This document shows, in pieces, positions 46,839-56,215 of a DNA stretch of 64,000 nt (the stretch's first letter is position 1; each line of letters starts with the position of its first letter). The DNA lies in contig NZ_JAGGDJ010000010.1 of assembly GCF_017652985.1 (NCBI RefSeq), positions 1 to 64,000 of the forward strand, given 5' to 3'. Position numbers and translations under genes: made by a program. The notes below the pieces were generated by a model that saw only the letters and a program-made list of their open reading frames with translations, was not told where the DNA came from and made no database searches. The DNA is from Paenibacillus artemisiicola. GTDB taxonomy: Bacteria; Bacillota; Bacilli; Paenibacillales; Paenibacillaceae.

Positions 46839-48326
46839 ATGAGCACGAAAGGACGCATTACCTATCGTTTCGACCAGCAGACGGGAGCCCGCGTGGAGCC
46901 GGCCCAACCGAAAAAAACGCGCGCATCGGAGAACGATGCCGCTTCCTATTTCCAAGAAGAGCTGACGTTCGCCGCCGACGTCGGCGCCTGGGACAGCCCG
47001 TTCCAGGACGATGCCGGCGCGCTCGAGCGGCTCATCCGCGAAGCCGACGGCCAATTCGCCGGCCGGCAGCCGCAGGGCCGCGCGGGGCATGCGGCATCGT
47101 CTTCGCCGCGGAACCAGCCGCAGCCGATCGACGCCGCTCCGCGCATGCACGACGCCGAGCTGCCGCCGCACGCGCCGCAGCCGATGCCGGAGCTGGCCGC
47201 CTTCGCGCCGGACGATGCGTTCGGGCGGCAGGACGCGATTCTGCTCGGCGACGAGGACGAGCCGCGGGAGCGGGCTGACAAGCCGCTTGCGGTCTATGCG
47301 AAGCGCGGACCTGCTCCGGTGATCGATCTGTATCCGCTGATCGAGATCGACGAAGACGTCTACGCCGGCCGGCAAGGCAAGGGAAAAGGCGCCGCCGCGT
47401 ATCCGCTCGGCTCGGGCAGGCGGCCGTCCCAAGGCCCGTCCTGGTTCAAGGTGTTCGCTTCGGTCGCGGGCGCGATCGCCACGGGCGCGCTGTTCGGCTA
47501 TTTCGTGCTGACGCTGTTCACGAGCGGCGGGGGAACCGATGCCGGGGGGACGAACGGCGGCTCCGTTCCGGCCGTCAGCGGCGACGTAACCGGCGGCGGC
47601 AAAGGCGCGTCGGATACGGCGAACGCCGGGAAGGCGCCGGCGGCGGATGCCGGCAGCGCGAAGGACGGCGGCAAGGCGGCCGGCGGCGCGTCGAATGCCG
47701 GGTCCGCGGCGACCGTAAAGGTCGACGTGCCCGCGGAATCGTATTTCATGCTGCAGTACGGCGTCTTCAGCAATAAGGACGGGCTCGATGCGGCCGCGGC
47801 GGAGCTCCGTGCGAAAGGGCTCGCCGCCGCCTCGCTGACGTCGAAAGACGATTTCCGCATATACGTCGGCATGTCGACGGACCGGAGCGAAGCGGATCTG
47901 CTCGGTCAGACGCTGGCCGGGATGGACGTGTACGTGAAGCAGGTCGATTTGCCCGCTTTGTCGGCGATTCCGTATGGAGGCAAGGCGGCGGACGCGCAGA
48001 CGTTCTTCCAGGATACGGCTGAGCTGCTCGCCAAGCTGGACGCCATGACCGTCGCCGGGCTGAGCGGCCAGCCGTCCCCGGGAGGAGATTGGGTGGCGCT
48101 GCACCAGCAGTGGACGGAGTCCGCGTCGCGCGTGGAGGCCGGCATGGCGGCCGGCAAGGACAAGGACGCGCTGCACAAGCTCGTGCAAGCCGTCAATACG
48201 GCGGCCGTCGCCGCGGGCGAATACGGCAAGAAGCCGTCCGAGGCGTACCTGTGGTCGATGCAGACGGCGCTCATGAACGCGGTCTTCATCCAGAAAGCCT
48301 GGTTTGAATCGATCGGATCATTGTAA
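46839..48326 (+). CDS. SPOR-domain membrane protein, SpoIIB-like
   Basis: 495 residues. About 205 cytoplasmic residues, disordered and Pro/Gln/Asp-rich, precede one membrane segment (FKVFASVAGAIATGALFGYFVLTLF). A Gly/Ala/Ser-rich linker follows, then a SPOR-type repeat outside (YFMLQYGVFSNKDGLDAAAAELRAKGLAA ... FRIYVGMSTDRSEADLL) and a helical C-terminus. SPOR domains bind denuded glycan at division or engulfment septa. B. subtilis has spoIIB in the same place, between folC and maf, which supports the assignment. Sequence similarity beyond the SPOR fold is not evident, so no symbol is given. AAGGAGAG precedes the ATG. Confidence 0.82.
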   Translation: MSTKGRITYRFDQQTGARVEPAQPKKTRASENDAASYFQEELTFAADVGAWDSPFQDDAGALERLIREADGQFAGRQPQGRAGHAASSSPRNQPQPIDAAPRMHDAELPPHAPQPMPELAAFAPDDAFGRQDAILLGDEDEPRERADKPLAVYAKRGPAPVIDLYPLIEIDEDVYAGRQGKGKGAAAYPLGSGRRPSQGPSWFKVFASVAGAIATGALFGYFVLTLFTSGGGTDAGGTNGGSVPAVSGDVTGGGKGASDTANAGKAPAADAGSAKDGGKAAGGASNAGSAATVKVDVPAESYFMLQYGVFSNKDGLDAAAAELRAKGLAAASLTSKDDFRIYVGMSTDRSEADLLGQTLAGMDVYVKQVDLPALSAIPYGGKAADAQTFFQDTAELLAKLDAMTVAGLSGQPSPGGDWVALHQQWTESASRVEAGMAAGKDKDALHKLVQAVNTAAVAAGEYGKKPSEAYLWSMQTALMNAVFIQKAWFESIGSL

Positions 48327-48388
48327 AGCGTTCCCGGGACGCGTATAATAAAACGTACGTGTCAAAAAATGGCGAGGGACGTTGGAAG

Positions 48389-48631
48389 ATGAAGAAAAAT
48401 TTCTGGGTATTGCTGCTGTTCATCGTAATCGGCCTGCTGGCCGGGGCGCTCATCGCGCGTTCGCTGGCCACGGTTCCCGGACTTTCGTTTCTGACGAAAA
48501 CCTATCCGATCGTTTGGTCGCCCTCCGCGGACCTGCTCGTGCTCAGCTACGATTTCACGCTGCGGATCCATGTCAGTCTGCTGAGCATCGCCGGCCTCGC
48601 GTTCGCCATTTGGCTGTACCGTAAACTATAG
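48389..48631 (+). CDS. DUF4321-type small membrane protein
   Basis: 80 residues with two membrane segments (FWVLLLFIVIGLLAGALIA and HVSLLSIAGLAFAIWLY) linked by a short loop containing PGLSFLTKTYPIVWSP. This arrangement and the position before maf match the DUF4321 family, whose function is unknown. ATG 48389 follows GAGGGA by about ten bases. Confidence 0.75.
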   Translation: MKKNFWVLLLFIVIGLLAGALIARSLATVPGLSFLTKTYPIVWSPSADLLVLSYDFTLRIHVSLLSIAGLAFAIWLYRKL

Positions 48632-48665
48632 GCAGCCGCATGCAGGCCAAAGGAGCTTTGCCTTT

Positions 48666-49295
48666 ATGGAACGATCCTCTACCAAGCCAACCGAACATTT
48701 GCGCCAGCTGGTGCTGGCTTCGTCTTCTCCCCGCCGGCGGGAATTGGTCGCTTCACTCGGCCTTTCCTTGCCGGTTCTCATTTTGTCCAGCGACGCGGAC
48801 GAGAGCACGCCGTCCGATTGGACGCCGCCGCGCATCGTCGAGCAGCTCGGCCTGCGCAAGGCGCGGGCGACCGCCGCGATGCTCGCGCCCGAGGACGCCG
48901 CGTCCTCGCTGGTCGTCGGCGCCGACACGGTCGTCGTCCTGGACGGCGAGGTGCTGGGCAAGCCCCGGGACCGCGCGGACGCGATCGGCATGCTGAGCCG
49001 GCTGCAGGGGCGCGCGCACGCCGTGTATACCGGCGTCGCGTGCGTCGACGCGCGCACCGGCCGGGAGCGGATCGCGCACCGCCGGACGGAAGTCGTCATG
49101 AAGCCGCTGGACGCCGGACTGATCGAACGTTACGTCGATTCCGGCGAACCGATGGACAAGGCGGGCAGCTACGGCATTCAAGGCCGGGCCGCCGTGCTGG
49201 TCGAGCGGATCGACGGCGATTATTTCAACGTGGTCGGCCTGCCGCTCTCGCTGCTGGCGGACATGCTGTCCGAATTCGGCATCCGCGTCATTTAA
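48666..49295 (+). CDS. maf: Maf-family nucleoside triphosphate pyrophosphatase
   Basis: 209 residues. Hydrolyses dTTP/UTP or modified pyrimidine triphosphates to monophosphates. LVLASSSPRRRELVASLGL is the N-terminal signature, VVGADTVVVLDGEVLGKP holds the catalytic Asp, and KAGSYGIQGRAAVLVERIDGDYFNVVGLP the C-terminal block. AAAGGAG is ten bases upstream. Order maf-radC-mreBCD-minCD as in B. subtilis. Confidence 0.94.
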   Translation: MERSSTKPTEHLRQLVLASSSPRRRELVASLGLSLPVLILSSDADESTPSDWTPPRIVEQLGLRKARATAAMLAPEDAASSLVVGADTVVVLDGEVLGKPRDRADAIGMLSRLQGRAHAVYTGVACVDARTGRERIAHRRTEVVMKPLDAGLIERYVDSGEPMDKAGSYGIQGRAAVLVERIDGDYFNVVGLPLSLLADMLSEFGIRVI

Positions 49296-49336
49296 GTTAA
49301 CCGCTTACGCACCCATTCAGAAAGCAGGGAACATCC

Positions 49337-50029
49337 ATGGAAGCCGAACAGCCTTACGTGCTTCGCGGCATCCCCAACGAAGACCGACCTAGAGAACGCC
49401 TGATGACCGTCGGGGCCGACGCGCTCAGCCATGCGGAATTGCTCGCGATTCTGCTGCGCACCGGAACGAACAACGAATCCGCCGTCCTTCTCGCGACGCG
49501 GATCCTTCACCAATGCGGCAGCCTGCGGGGGCTCGTGGACATGAGCGTCGCCGAGCTGACCCGGATCCGCGGGATCGGTCCCGCGAAGGCGGCGCAGCTC
49601 CGCGCGGGCATCGAGCTCGGACGCCGCATCGCCCGGAGCCGGCAGGGAGATCTGCCGACGATCCGAAAGCCCGCGGACGCCGCGAATCTTATGATGGAAG
49701 AGCTCCGCTATTTGAAGCAGGAGCATTTCGTCTGTCTATACCTCAATACGAAAAATCAAGTCATCCTGACCGAAACCTTATCCGTCGGCACCCTCAACGC
49801 GACGCTCGTCCACCCTCGCGAAGTGTTTCGCGCAGCCATCAAGTGCAGCAGCTCCTCGCTGATCTGCCTGCACAATCACCCCAGCGGCGATCCCACGCCG
49901 AGCCCCGAAGACATCGCCCTTACCAGACGCCTGGCCGAAGCCGGCGAGCTCGTCGGCATCGACGTGCTCGATCATTTGGTAATAGGTGACAATCGCTTTA
50001 TCAGTTTGAAGGAGCAAGGCCACCTGTAA
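49337..50029 (+). CDS. radC: RadC-family JAB-domain protein
   Basis: 230 residues. An N-terminal helix-hairpin-helix (IRGIGPAKAAQLRAGIELGRR) is followed by a JAB/MPN metal-binding domain with LHNHPSGDPTPSPED. Named for DNA repair, but its real role is unsettled. Complete metal motif, so the protein is probably active. Confidence 0.94.
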   Translation: MEAEQPYVLRGIPNEDRPRERLMTVGADALSHAELLAILLRTGTNNESAVLLATRILHQCGSLRGLVDMSVAELTRIRGIGPAKAAQLRAGIELGRRIARSRQGDLPTIRKPADAANLMMEELRYLKQEHFVCLYLNTKNQVILTETLSVGTLNATLVHPREVFRAAIKCSSSSLICLHNHPSGDPTPSPEDIALTRRLAEAGELVGIDVLDHLVIGDNRFISLKEQGHL

Positions 50030-50035
50030 TATAAT
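50006..50035 (+). promoter_or_regulatory. Promoter of mreB
   Basis: -35 TTGAAG (50006-50011) inside the radC end, 18-base spacer and perfect -10 TATAAT (50030-50035), 40 bases before mreB. Confidence 0.6.
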
Positions 50036-50074
50036 AAGAAGGATTGTCTTACGATAGAAAGGAAGATACAGCTT

Positions 50075-51109
50075 ATGTTTGGTGGTTTTTCGAAAGATCT
50101 CGGAATCGATTTGGGTACGGCTAACACGCTCGTCTATGTCAAAGGAAAAGGAATTGTCGTTAGAGAACCGTCCGTGGTCGCTCTGCGTACCGATACGAAA
50201 AAAATCGAAGCCGTCGGCGAGCACGCCAAAAAAATGATCGGGCGCACGCCGGGCAACATCCGCGCGATCCGTCCGATGAAGGACGGCGTCATCGCCGACT
50301 TCGACACGACATCCACGATGATCAAGTACTTCATTCGCCAGGCGCAGAAGAGCCGCTCGCTGTTCCCGCGCCATCCGAACGTGATGGTCTGCGTGCCGTC
50401 GGGCATTACGGCCGTCGAACAACGCGCCGTCAAGGACGCGACGGTCCAAGCGGGCGCGCGCGAAGCGTTCACGATCGAGGAGCCGTTCGCGGCGGCGATC
50501 GGCGCGGACCTGCCGGTATGGGAACCGACGGGCAGCATGGTCGTCGACATCGGCGGCGGCACGACGGAAGTGGCCGTCATCTCGCTCGGCGGCATCGTGA
50601 CGAGCCGCTCCATCCGGATCGCCGGCGACGAGATGGACGAAGCGATCATGCAGTACATCAAGCGGATGTACAACCTCATGATCGGCGAACGGACGTCGGA
50701 ACAGCTGAAGATGGAAATCGGTTCCGCGCTTGCCCTGGAGCAGCAGGAGACGATCGAAATCCGCGGCCGCGACCTGGTGACGGGCCTGCCGAAAACGCTG
50801 CCGATTTCGTCCGACGAGATTTGCGAGGCGCTCGGCGACACGGTCAACGCGATCGTGGACGCCGTCAAGATCACCCTCGAGAAGTGCCCGCCGGAGCTGT
50901 CGGCCGACATCATGGACCGCGGCATCGTCCTCACGGGCGGCGGCGCGCTGCTCAAGAACCTGGACAAGCTGCTCGCGCGGGAAACGGGCATGCCGGTCAT
51001 CGTGGCGGAGAACCCGCTCGATTGCGTGGCGATCGGAACCGGCAGAGCGCTCGACAACATCGATCTGTTCAAAACGCGCGGAGGCCCGGTATCCCGTTCC
51101 AAGAAGTAA
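50075..51109 (+). CDS. mreB: MreB, actin-like cell-shape protein
   Basis: 344 residues. Actin-fold ATPase forming membrane filaments that guide lateral wall synthesis. The phosphate 1 loop is [17 protein letters not shown], phosphate 2 [18 protein letters not shown] and the adenosine motif [15 protein letters not shown]. The N-terminal [14 protein letters not shown] lacks a long amphipathic helix. It leads mreB-mreC-mreD-minC-minD-rodA, all closely spaced. Confidence 0.97.
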   Translation: MFGGFSKDLGIDLGTANTLVYVKGKGIVVREPSVVALRTDTKKIEAVGEHAKKMIGRTPGNIRAIRPMKDGVIADFDTTSTMIKYFIRQAQKSRSLFPRHPNVMVCVPSGITAVEQRAVKDATVQAGAREAFTIEEPFAAAIGADLPVWEPTGSMVVDIGGGTTEVAVISLGGIVTSRSIRIAGDEMDEAIMQYIKRMYNLMIGERTSEQLKMEIGSALALEQQETIEIRGRDLVTGLPKTLPISSDEICEALGDTVNAIVDAVKITLEKCPPELSADIMDRGIVLTGGGALLKNLDKLLARETGMPVIVAENPLDCVAIGTGRALDNIDLFKTRGGPVSRSKK

Positions 51110-51164
51110 TCCGGTAATGGCAGTCGGGGAAAACGGATGAGCGAAATGGGCGGGTGAAACGAAA

Positions 51165-52040
51165 TTGTTCAATTGGATGCGCAACAAACGGATGTTTGTG
51201 CTCATGATCGTTTTTATTATATTCGTCGCCGTGATGGGCTTCTCCATCGGCGACCGGAAGAAGCTGACCTGGCCGGAGAATTTCGCGCTCGACACGTCGG
51301 GCTTCTTCCAGCAATGGCTGTACCGGCCGGCCGGCTACGTGTCGGACCTGGTGCACGACCTTACCCATCTGCGGGAGGTTTACAAGGAAAACGAGCAGCT
51401 GCGCATCGCTGCCGCCGCCTACGCGCGGGATAGCATCAAGTATAACTTCATGGAAGCGGAATTGAAGCAGCTTCAGGACGATCTGAGCTTCACGGAGAAC
51501 CAGAAGAAGCTGAACAACTACAAGTACCTCATCGCGCAAGTGGTGGCCGTGAACAACGATCCGTACGACGAGACGATCCGCATCAATCTCGGCTCCAAGG
51601 ACGGCATCAAGCCGAACATGGTCGTCGTGACGAACAAAGGCCTGGTCGGCTTGACCACCCGGGTCGATCCGTTCTTCTCGTCCGTCATGCCGATAACGAA
51701 GCTGAACGTCAACTCCACCGACACGAAGCAGATCGCCGCCACGGTGCTGGGCAAGGAGAACGATTCGTTCGGCATCGTCGACAACTACGACAGCGAGACC
51801 GGCAAGCTGTCGATGTCCAAGATTTCCGAGCACGATCCGCTGAAGAAGGGCGACACGGTCATTACGTCCGGCAAGGGCAACGTGTTTCCGCGCGGCGTCG
51901 TCATCGGCACGGTCGACAGCAGCCAGGTCGGCGATTTCGGCTTGACCTACACGGCGACGATCACGCCCGCCGCCGACTTCGATCACTTGACGGAAGTATT
52001 CGTCGTCCAGACGCCCGATCTGGGAGACGAGACGCCATGA
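51165..52040 (+). CDS. mreC: MreC, cell-shape protein
   Basis: 291 residues. One N-terminal membrane segment (MFVLMIVFIIFVAVMGFSI), a coiled coil (VYKENEQLRIAAAAYARDS...QLQDDLSF) and the extracytoplasmic beta-barrel domain. It links MreB and wall synthases. TTG start at 51165 after GGGTGA. The stop overlaps mreD (ATGA). Confidence 0.94.
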   Translation: MFNWMRNKRMFVLMIVFIIFVAVMGFSIGDRKKLTWPENFALDTSGFFQQWLYRPAGYVSDLVHDLTHLREVYKENEQLRIAAAAYARDSIKYNFMEAELKQLQDDLSFTENQKKLNNYKYLIAQVVAVNNDPYDETIRINLGSKDGIKPNMVVVTNKGLVGLTTRVDPFFSSVMPITKLNVNSTDTKQIAATVLGKENDSFGIVDNYDSETGKLSMSKISEHDPLKKGDTVITSGKGNVFPRGVVIGTVDSSQVGDFGLTYTATITPAADFDHLTEVFVVQTPDLGDETP

Positions 52041-52561
52041 GCCTGCAGCGCATTATCGGGGTCATGCTGCTGTTCTTTCTGACGGAAGGCACGCTCTTCT
52101 ACTGGCTCGTGCCGGATGATATGGTGGGACGCATCGTGCCGCATTTTACGCTGGCGTTCGTGCTGTTCGCCGCCCTTTACCGGGGCCGGCATTCCGCGCT
52201 GCTGCTCGGCCTGGCGTTCGGCCTGCTGCAGGATTTGGCGTTCTACGGCCGGATCCTCGGCGTCCATTCCTTCGCGATGGGACTCGTCGGTTATATGACC
52301 GGCCTGCTCATGGAGCGCAAGCGCAGCACGCTGCTGATGGCGCTGTCGATGATCGGGCTGTCCACTCTCGTCTACGATACGGTCGTCTACTTCGTCTACA
52401 AGGTGTTCCGCTTGACGGACCAAACGTATGAATGGGCGCTGTCGCAGCACATCATTCCGAGCCTGTTCCTGCAGCTGCTGTTCGCGCTCGCGCTGTACGT
52501 GCCGGCCAGGCGGTGGTTCGAAGGCAGCCTGAGGCCCAAGACGGAAGAAGACGAAGATTGA
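52037..52561 (+). CDS. mreD: MreD, cell-shape membrane protein
   Basis: 174 residues with five to six membrane segments and FGLLQDLAFYGRILGVHSFAMGLVGY, the conserved MreD block. Start overlaps the mreC stop. Works with MreC in the elongation complex. Confidence 0.92.
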   Translation: MSLQRIIGVMLLFFLTEGTLFYWLVPDDMVGRIVPHFTLAFVLFAALYRGRHSALLLGLAFGLLQDLAFYGRILGVHSFAMGLVGYMTGLLMERKRSTLLMALSMIGLSTLVYDTVVYFVYKVFRLTDQTYEWALSQHIIPSLFLQLLFALALYVPARRWFEGSLRPKTEEDED

Positions 52562-52626
52562 CGCGCCCGCGAGCAGGAATACGCGCCCAAGGGCAAGAAT
52601 CGTATAGAGAGAGGGGTGGGGCGAGC

Positions 52627-53286
52627 GTGACCGAGAAGCAGCATATTACCATAAAAGGCGTCAAGGAAGGACTGATCTTCCTTCTCGACGACAATTGCGA
52701 ATTTTCCGACTTGATGAACGAGCTGCAGTACAAATTGGAAAAGTCGCATCAACAGCTGCTGACAGGTCCCATCGTTCACGTGCAGGTGAAGCTCGGCACC
52801 CGTCAGGTCAACGAAGACGAGAAGGAACGGATCAAGACCGCCATCCGTCAGCAGGGCAACCTGCTCGTGCAGTCGATCGAGAGCGAAGTCCGTCCGGAGC
52901 CGAAGCCCGAGGACGGCAACAACGTGAAGCTGCTGGCGGCCATCGTCCGCAGCGGGCAGACCGTCGAGCACGACGGGAACCTGCTGCTCATGGGGGACGT
53001 CAATCCCGGGGGCACGGTTCTGTGCACCGGCGATATCTACGTGCTGGGCGCTCTTCGCGGGCTTGCCCATGCCGGGTACAAGGGACGCAAGGACACCGTC
53101 ATCGCGGCCTCCTTGCTGAAGCCGACGCAGCTGCGCATCGACGACGTGATCAGCCGTCCGCCGGACGAGTGGATCACGGGGGACGCGATGATGGAGTATG
53201 CGTTCTTGAGCGAAGGCGTCATGAAAATCGATAAAATCGCGCAGCTGCAGCGCCTGCGGAAGCTGCCGGTCGTGTTTAGAGCTTGA
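52627..53286 (+). CDS. minC: MinC, septum-site inhibitor
   Basis: 219 residues. The N-terminal domain inhibits FtsZ polymers. The C-terminal beta-helix (about residues 110-215; TVEHDGNLLLMGDVNPGGTVLCTGDIYVLGALRGLAHAG) binds MinD. GTG start seven bases after AGGGGTGG. No minE or divIVA is in the window. Confidence 0.94.
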   Translation: MTEKQHITIKGVKEGLIFLLDDNCEFSDLMNELQYKLEKSHQQLLTGPIVHVQVKLGTRQVNEDEKERIKTAIRQQGNLLVQSIESEVRPEPKPEDGNNVKLLAAIVRSGQTVEHDGNLLLMGDVNPGGTVLCTGDIYVLGALRGLAHAGYKGRKDTVIAASLLKPTQLRIDDVISRPPDEWITGDAMMEYAFLSEGVMKIDKIAQLQRLRKLPVVFRA

Positions 53287-53305
53287 GCGGGGGAGTGTGA
53301 AAGTC

Positions 53306-54097
53306 ATGGGGGAAGCGATTGTAGTCACGTCGGGCAAGGGCGGAGTCGGCAAGACGACGACTTCGGCCAATATCGGAACGGCGCTCGCTTTGCTTGGCAA
53401 AAAGGTTTGCATGGTCGATACCGACATCGGCCTGCGCAATTTGGACGTGGTCATGGGCCTCGAGAACCGCATCATCTACGATTTGATCGACGTCGCCGAA
53501 GGCCGCTGCAGGCTGAACCAGGCTTTGGTGAAGGACAAGCGTTTCGAGGAGCTGTACATGCTGCCGGCCGCCCAAACGAAAGACAAAAGCGACATCACGC
53601 CCGAACAGGTCAAGGACATCGTGCTCGAGCTGAAGAAGGAATACGACTATGTCATCATCGACTGTCCGGCCGGCATCGAACAGGGCTTCCGCAACGCGAT
53701 CGCCGGCGCCGACCGCGCGATTATCGTGACGACGCCGGAGAACGCGGCCGTCCGCGACGCCGACCGCGTCATCGGTCTGCTGGAGCAGTCGCAGGTGCCC
53801 GCGCGGCTCGTCATCAACCGGATCCGGGCCAATATGGTCCGTTCGGGGGAAATGCTGGACATCGACGAGATTTGCCAGGTGCTCGCCATCGATCTGCTCG
53901 GCATCGTCCCGGACGACGAGAAGGTCATCAAGGCGGCGAACGCCGGCGAGCCGACCGTCATGGATCCTTCGTCCCGCGCAGCCATCGCTTACCGCAACAT
54001 CGCGAGACGGATGCTCGGCGACATGGTGCCGCTCATGCCGCTCGAAGAGAAGGCGGGCGTCATGAAGCGATTCCGCAAGTTTCTTGGAATAGGATGA
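53306..54097 (+). CDS. minD: MinD, septum-site ATPase
   Basis: 263 residues. Deviant Walker A SGKGGVGKTTT, switch regions DTDIGLRNLD and CPAGIEQGF, and the C-terminal membrane-targeting amphipathic helix (GVMKRFRKFLGIG). It recruits MinC to the membrane in its ATP-bound form. ATG 53306 is preferred to GTG 53297, which lies too close to GGGGGAG. Confidence 0.96.
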   Translation: MGEAIVVTSGKGGVGKTTTSANIGTALALLGKKVCMVDTDIGLRNLDVVMGLENRIIYDLIDVAEGRCRLNQALVKDKRFEELYMLPAAQTKDKSDITPEQVKDIVLELKKEYDYVIIDCPAGIEQGFRNAIAGADRAIIVTTPENAAVRDADRVIGLLEQSQVPARLVINRIRANMVRSGEMLDIDEICQVLAIDLLGIVPDDEKVIKAANAGEPTVMDPSSRAAIAYRNIARRMLGDMVPLMPLEEKAGVMKRFRKFLGIG

Positions 54098-54104
54098 TTC
54101 GGAA

Positions 54105-55253
54105 GTGCTGAATAAACTGAAAAAAATCGACGTGAGCATGATCCTCATCCTGCTGGCGTTTACGGTCGTCAGCACGCTGCTCGTGCACAGCGCGACCTAC
54201 GGCAACCCGGATTACGCCAATTACGACGTGCGTACCGTCATTTTCTACGTGCTCGGCTTTTTCGTGGCGCTGGTCGCGGCTCTTTTCGATTACCGGCTGT
54301 ACTTGAAGGCCTGGTACGTGCTGTACGGGTTCGGTTTGATTATGCTGGTCGTCGTCTATTTGACGGCGCCCGAAATCAACGGCGCGAAGAGTTGGTTCCA
54401 GCTGCCGGGCGGTCTGCAGTTCCAGCCGGCCGAGATGGTGAAGATCATTCTGATCATCACCGTCGCGTACCTGATGGGCAGGCGGCAGGGCGACCCGCTG
54501 CGCGTGCGTCAGGATTTGTTCGTCGTCGCGGCGTTCTCGTTCGTGCCGTTCGCGCTCGTCATGATCCAGCCCGACTTGGGCAATGCCATCATTTATTTGG
54601 TCATCGTGCTCGGCATGCTGTGGATCGGCAACGTTCGGTACACGCACGTGCTGCTCGGTTTGACGATCGTCGTCGGCAGCCTCATGGTCTTCATGTTCCT
54701 GTTCAATACGTATAACCAGCAAATTCACGATTACGCGGAAAGCCATCATAAGCTGCACTGGTACGAACGGATCAACGGCTTCATCAACCCGGAGACGGCT
54801 TCCGAGAAGGAAGTGTATCAGGCCCAGAAGGCCAAGATCGCGATCGGCTCGGGCGGCTTGACCGGGGACGGGTACATGAAGGGCGAGTCCAAAAACCGCA
54901 AGTTCATTCCGTATCCGTACTCCGACGCCATCTTCGTCGTCATCGGCGAAGAATTCGGGTTCCAGGGAGCGGCCGTCGTGCTGATGCTCTACTTCCTGCT
55001 GATCTACAGGATGATCATCATCGCCTTCCAGTGTTACGACTTGCGGGGATCGTTCATCATCATCGGCATCGTGTCGATGTACGTCTTCCAAGTCTTCCAG
55101 AACATCGGCATGATGATCGGGCTGATGCCGATCACCGGCATTACGCTGCCGTTCATCAGCTACGGCGGCACGTCGCTGCTGCTCAACATGCTGTGCATCG
55201 GCATTGTCTTCAGCGTGAAGATGCATCAGGAGAAATACGAACTGGCCACTTGA
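54105..55253 (+). CDS. rodA: RodA, SEDS peptidoglycan glycosyltransferase
   Basis: 382 residues with about ten membrane segments. SEDS motifs include EINGAKSWFQLPGGLQFQPAE, the key Asp loop QPDLGNAIIYL and the C-terminal GITLPFISYGGTSLL. It polymerises lipid II for the side wall together with a class B PBP. GTG start eight bases after the minD stop, so coupled. Placement right after minD completes the mre-min-rodA unit. Confidence 0.94.
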   Translation: MLNKLKKIDVSMILILLAFTVVSTLLVHSATYGNPDYANYDVRTVIFYVLGFFVALVAALFDYRLYLKAWYVLYGFGLIMLVVVYLTAPEINGAKSWFQLPGGLQFQPAEMVKIILIITVAYLMGRRQGDPLRVRQDLFVVAAFSFVPFALVMIQPDLGNAIIYLVIVLGMLWIGNVRYTHVLLGLTIVVGSLMVFMFLFNTYNQQIHDYAESHHKLHWYERINGFINPETASEKEVYQAQKAKIAIGSGGLTGDGYMKGESKNRKFIPYPYSDAIFVVIGEEFGFQGAAVVLMLYFLLIYRMIIIAFQCYDLRGSFIIIGIVSMYVFQVFQNIGMMIGLMPITGITLPFISYGGTSLLLNMLCIGIVFSVKMHQEKYELAT

Positions 55254-55279
55254 CCGTCCGGCATCGCCGGGCGGTTTTT
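55254..55279 (+). terminator. Terminator of the mre-min-rodA unit
   Basis: CCGTCCGGC-ATC-GCCGGGCGG hairpin plus TTTTTC, starting at the rodA stop. Confidence 0.83.
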
Positions 55280-55340
55280 CTCATTGTCGCGGAAAGGACG
55301 AATACAAGCATTCGCAATAGGGTTCGAAGGAGGAACGACC

Positions 55341-56129
55341 ATGTTCGCGCATTACGTAGGCATCGATTATTCCGGCAAAGGGCTGCCCTCGCAGCGGCAT
55401 ACCGCGATCCAAATCTTCGAGTCGGACGCGGCCGGCCTGCCGGTCCGGGCAATGGGCCGGAGCAGCTGGTCCCGGGCAGGCGCGTTCCGCTACTTGGCGG
55501 ATCGGCTGCAGGAGCAGCGCGGCGGCGGGCGGGGGGCGATGATCGTCGGGATCGACCACGGCCTGTCGTTCCCGCTGTCGTACTTTCGGGAAGCGACGGC
55601 GGTCAAGCCCGCATTCGGCACCTGGTGGGATTTCATGCGGCATTTCCACGCGCTGTGGGGCGCGGCGAAAGAACGGCCGGTCTCGTCCGTCGCCGCGCCG
55701 ACGCTGCCGTACGGCCATCCGGCGGAGCTGCGGCTGACCGAGAAATTCACGTCCTCGGCCAAGAGCGTGCTGAATCTCGATCCGAGGCTCATCTCGGTCG
55801 CGTTCTCGACGCATGCCGGCCTCCCGTGGCTCTACGAGCTTCGCCGGGACTACGCCGACGTGCTGCACGTCTGGCCGTTCGACGGGCTGCTGCCGGAAGC
55901 GGGCAAGAGCGTCGTCGCCGAGGCGTATCCGTCGCTCTTCTACAACCGGTACGCGTATCCGGCGGAGCTCGCGAAGCGGGACGAGCGCGACGCGTACGCG
56001 GTGTCCTGCTGGCTGCGCGAGCAAGACGCCGCCGGCACGCTGCCGCTCTATCTCGCGCTGCAGACGCTGACGCCTATGACGCGGGAGAAGATCGTGCCCC
56101 TGGAAGGCTGGATTCTCGGCGTTCTGTAG
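55341..56129 (+). CDS. RNase H-fold protein of unknown function (DUF429-like)
   Basis: 262 residues, soluble. The acidic residues of an RNase H-like fold appear in order: Asp in YVGIDYSGKG (residues 5-14), Asp in VGIDHGLSFP (about 75), Glu in VVAEAYPSLFYNRY (about 195) and Asp/Asp in RDERDAYAVS (about 215). The region between contains two Trp-rich helices (FGTWWDFMRHFHALWGAA). These features suggest a nuclease-like or nucleotide-handling protein; activity is not proved by motifs alone. GAAGGAGG lies eight bases before the ATG. It is a single gene between rodA and spoIVFA, where B. subtilis has none. Confidence 0.75.
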   Translation: MFAHYVGIDYSGKGLPSQRHTAIQIFESDAAGLPVRAMGRSSWSRAGAFRYLADRLQEQRGGGRGAMIVGIDHGLSFPLSYFREATAVKPAFGTWWDFMRHFHALWGAAKERPVSSVAAPTLPYGHPAELRLTEKFTSSAKSVLNLDPRLISVAFSTHAGLPWLYELRRDYADVLHVWPFDGLLPEAGKSVVAEAYPSLFYNRYAYPAELAKRDERDAYAVSCWLREQDAAGTLPLYLALQTLTPMTREKIVPLEGWILGVL

Positions 56130-56215
56130 CGGACGATCCCCTTCGGTCAACTCATAACCCGTCCCGGCCGCTCATATACTGGAATGAACAAGCCGTATAG
56201 GTGGAGGGATCGGTT

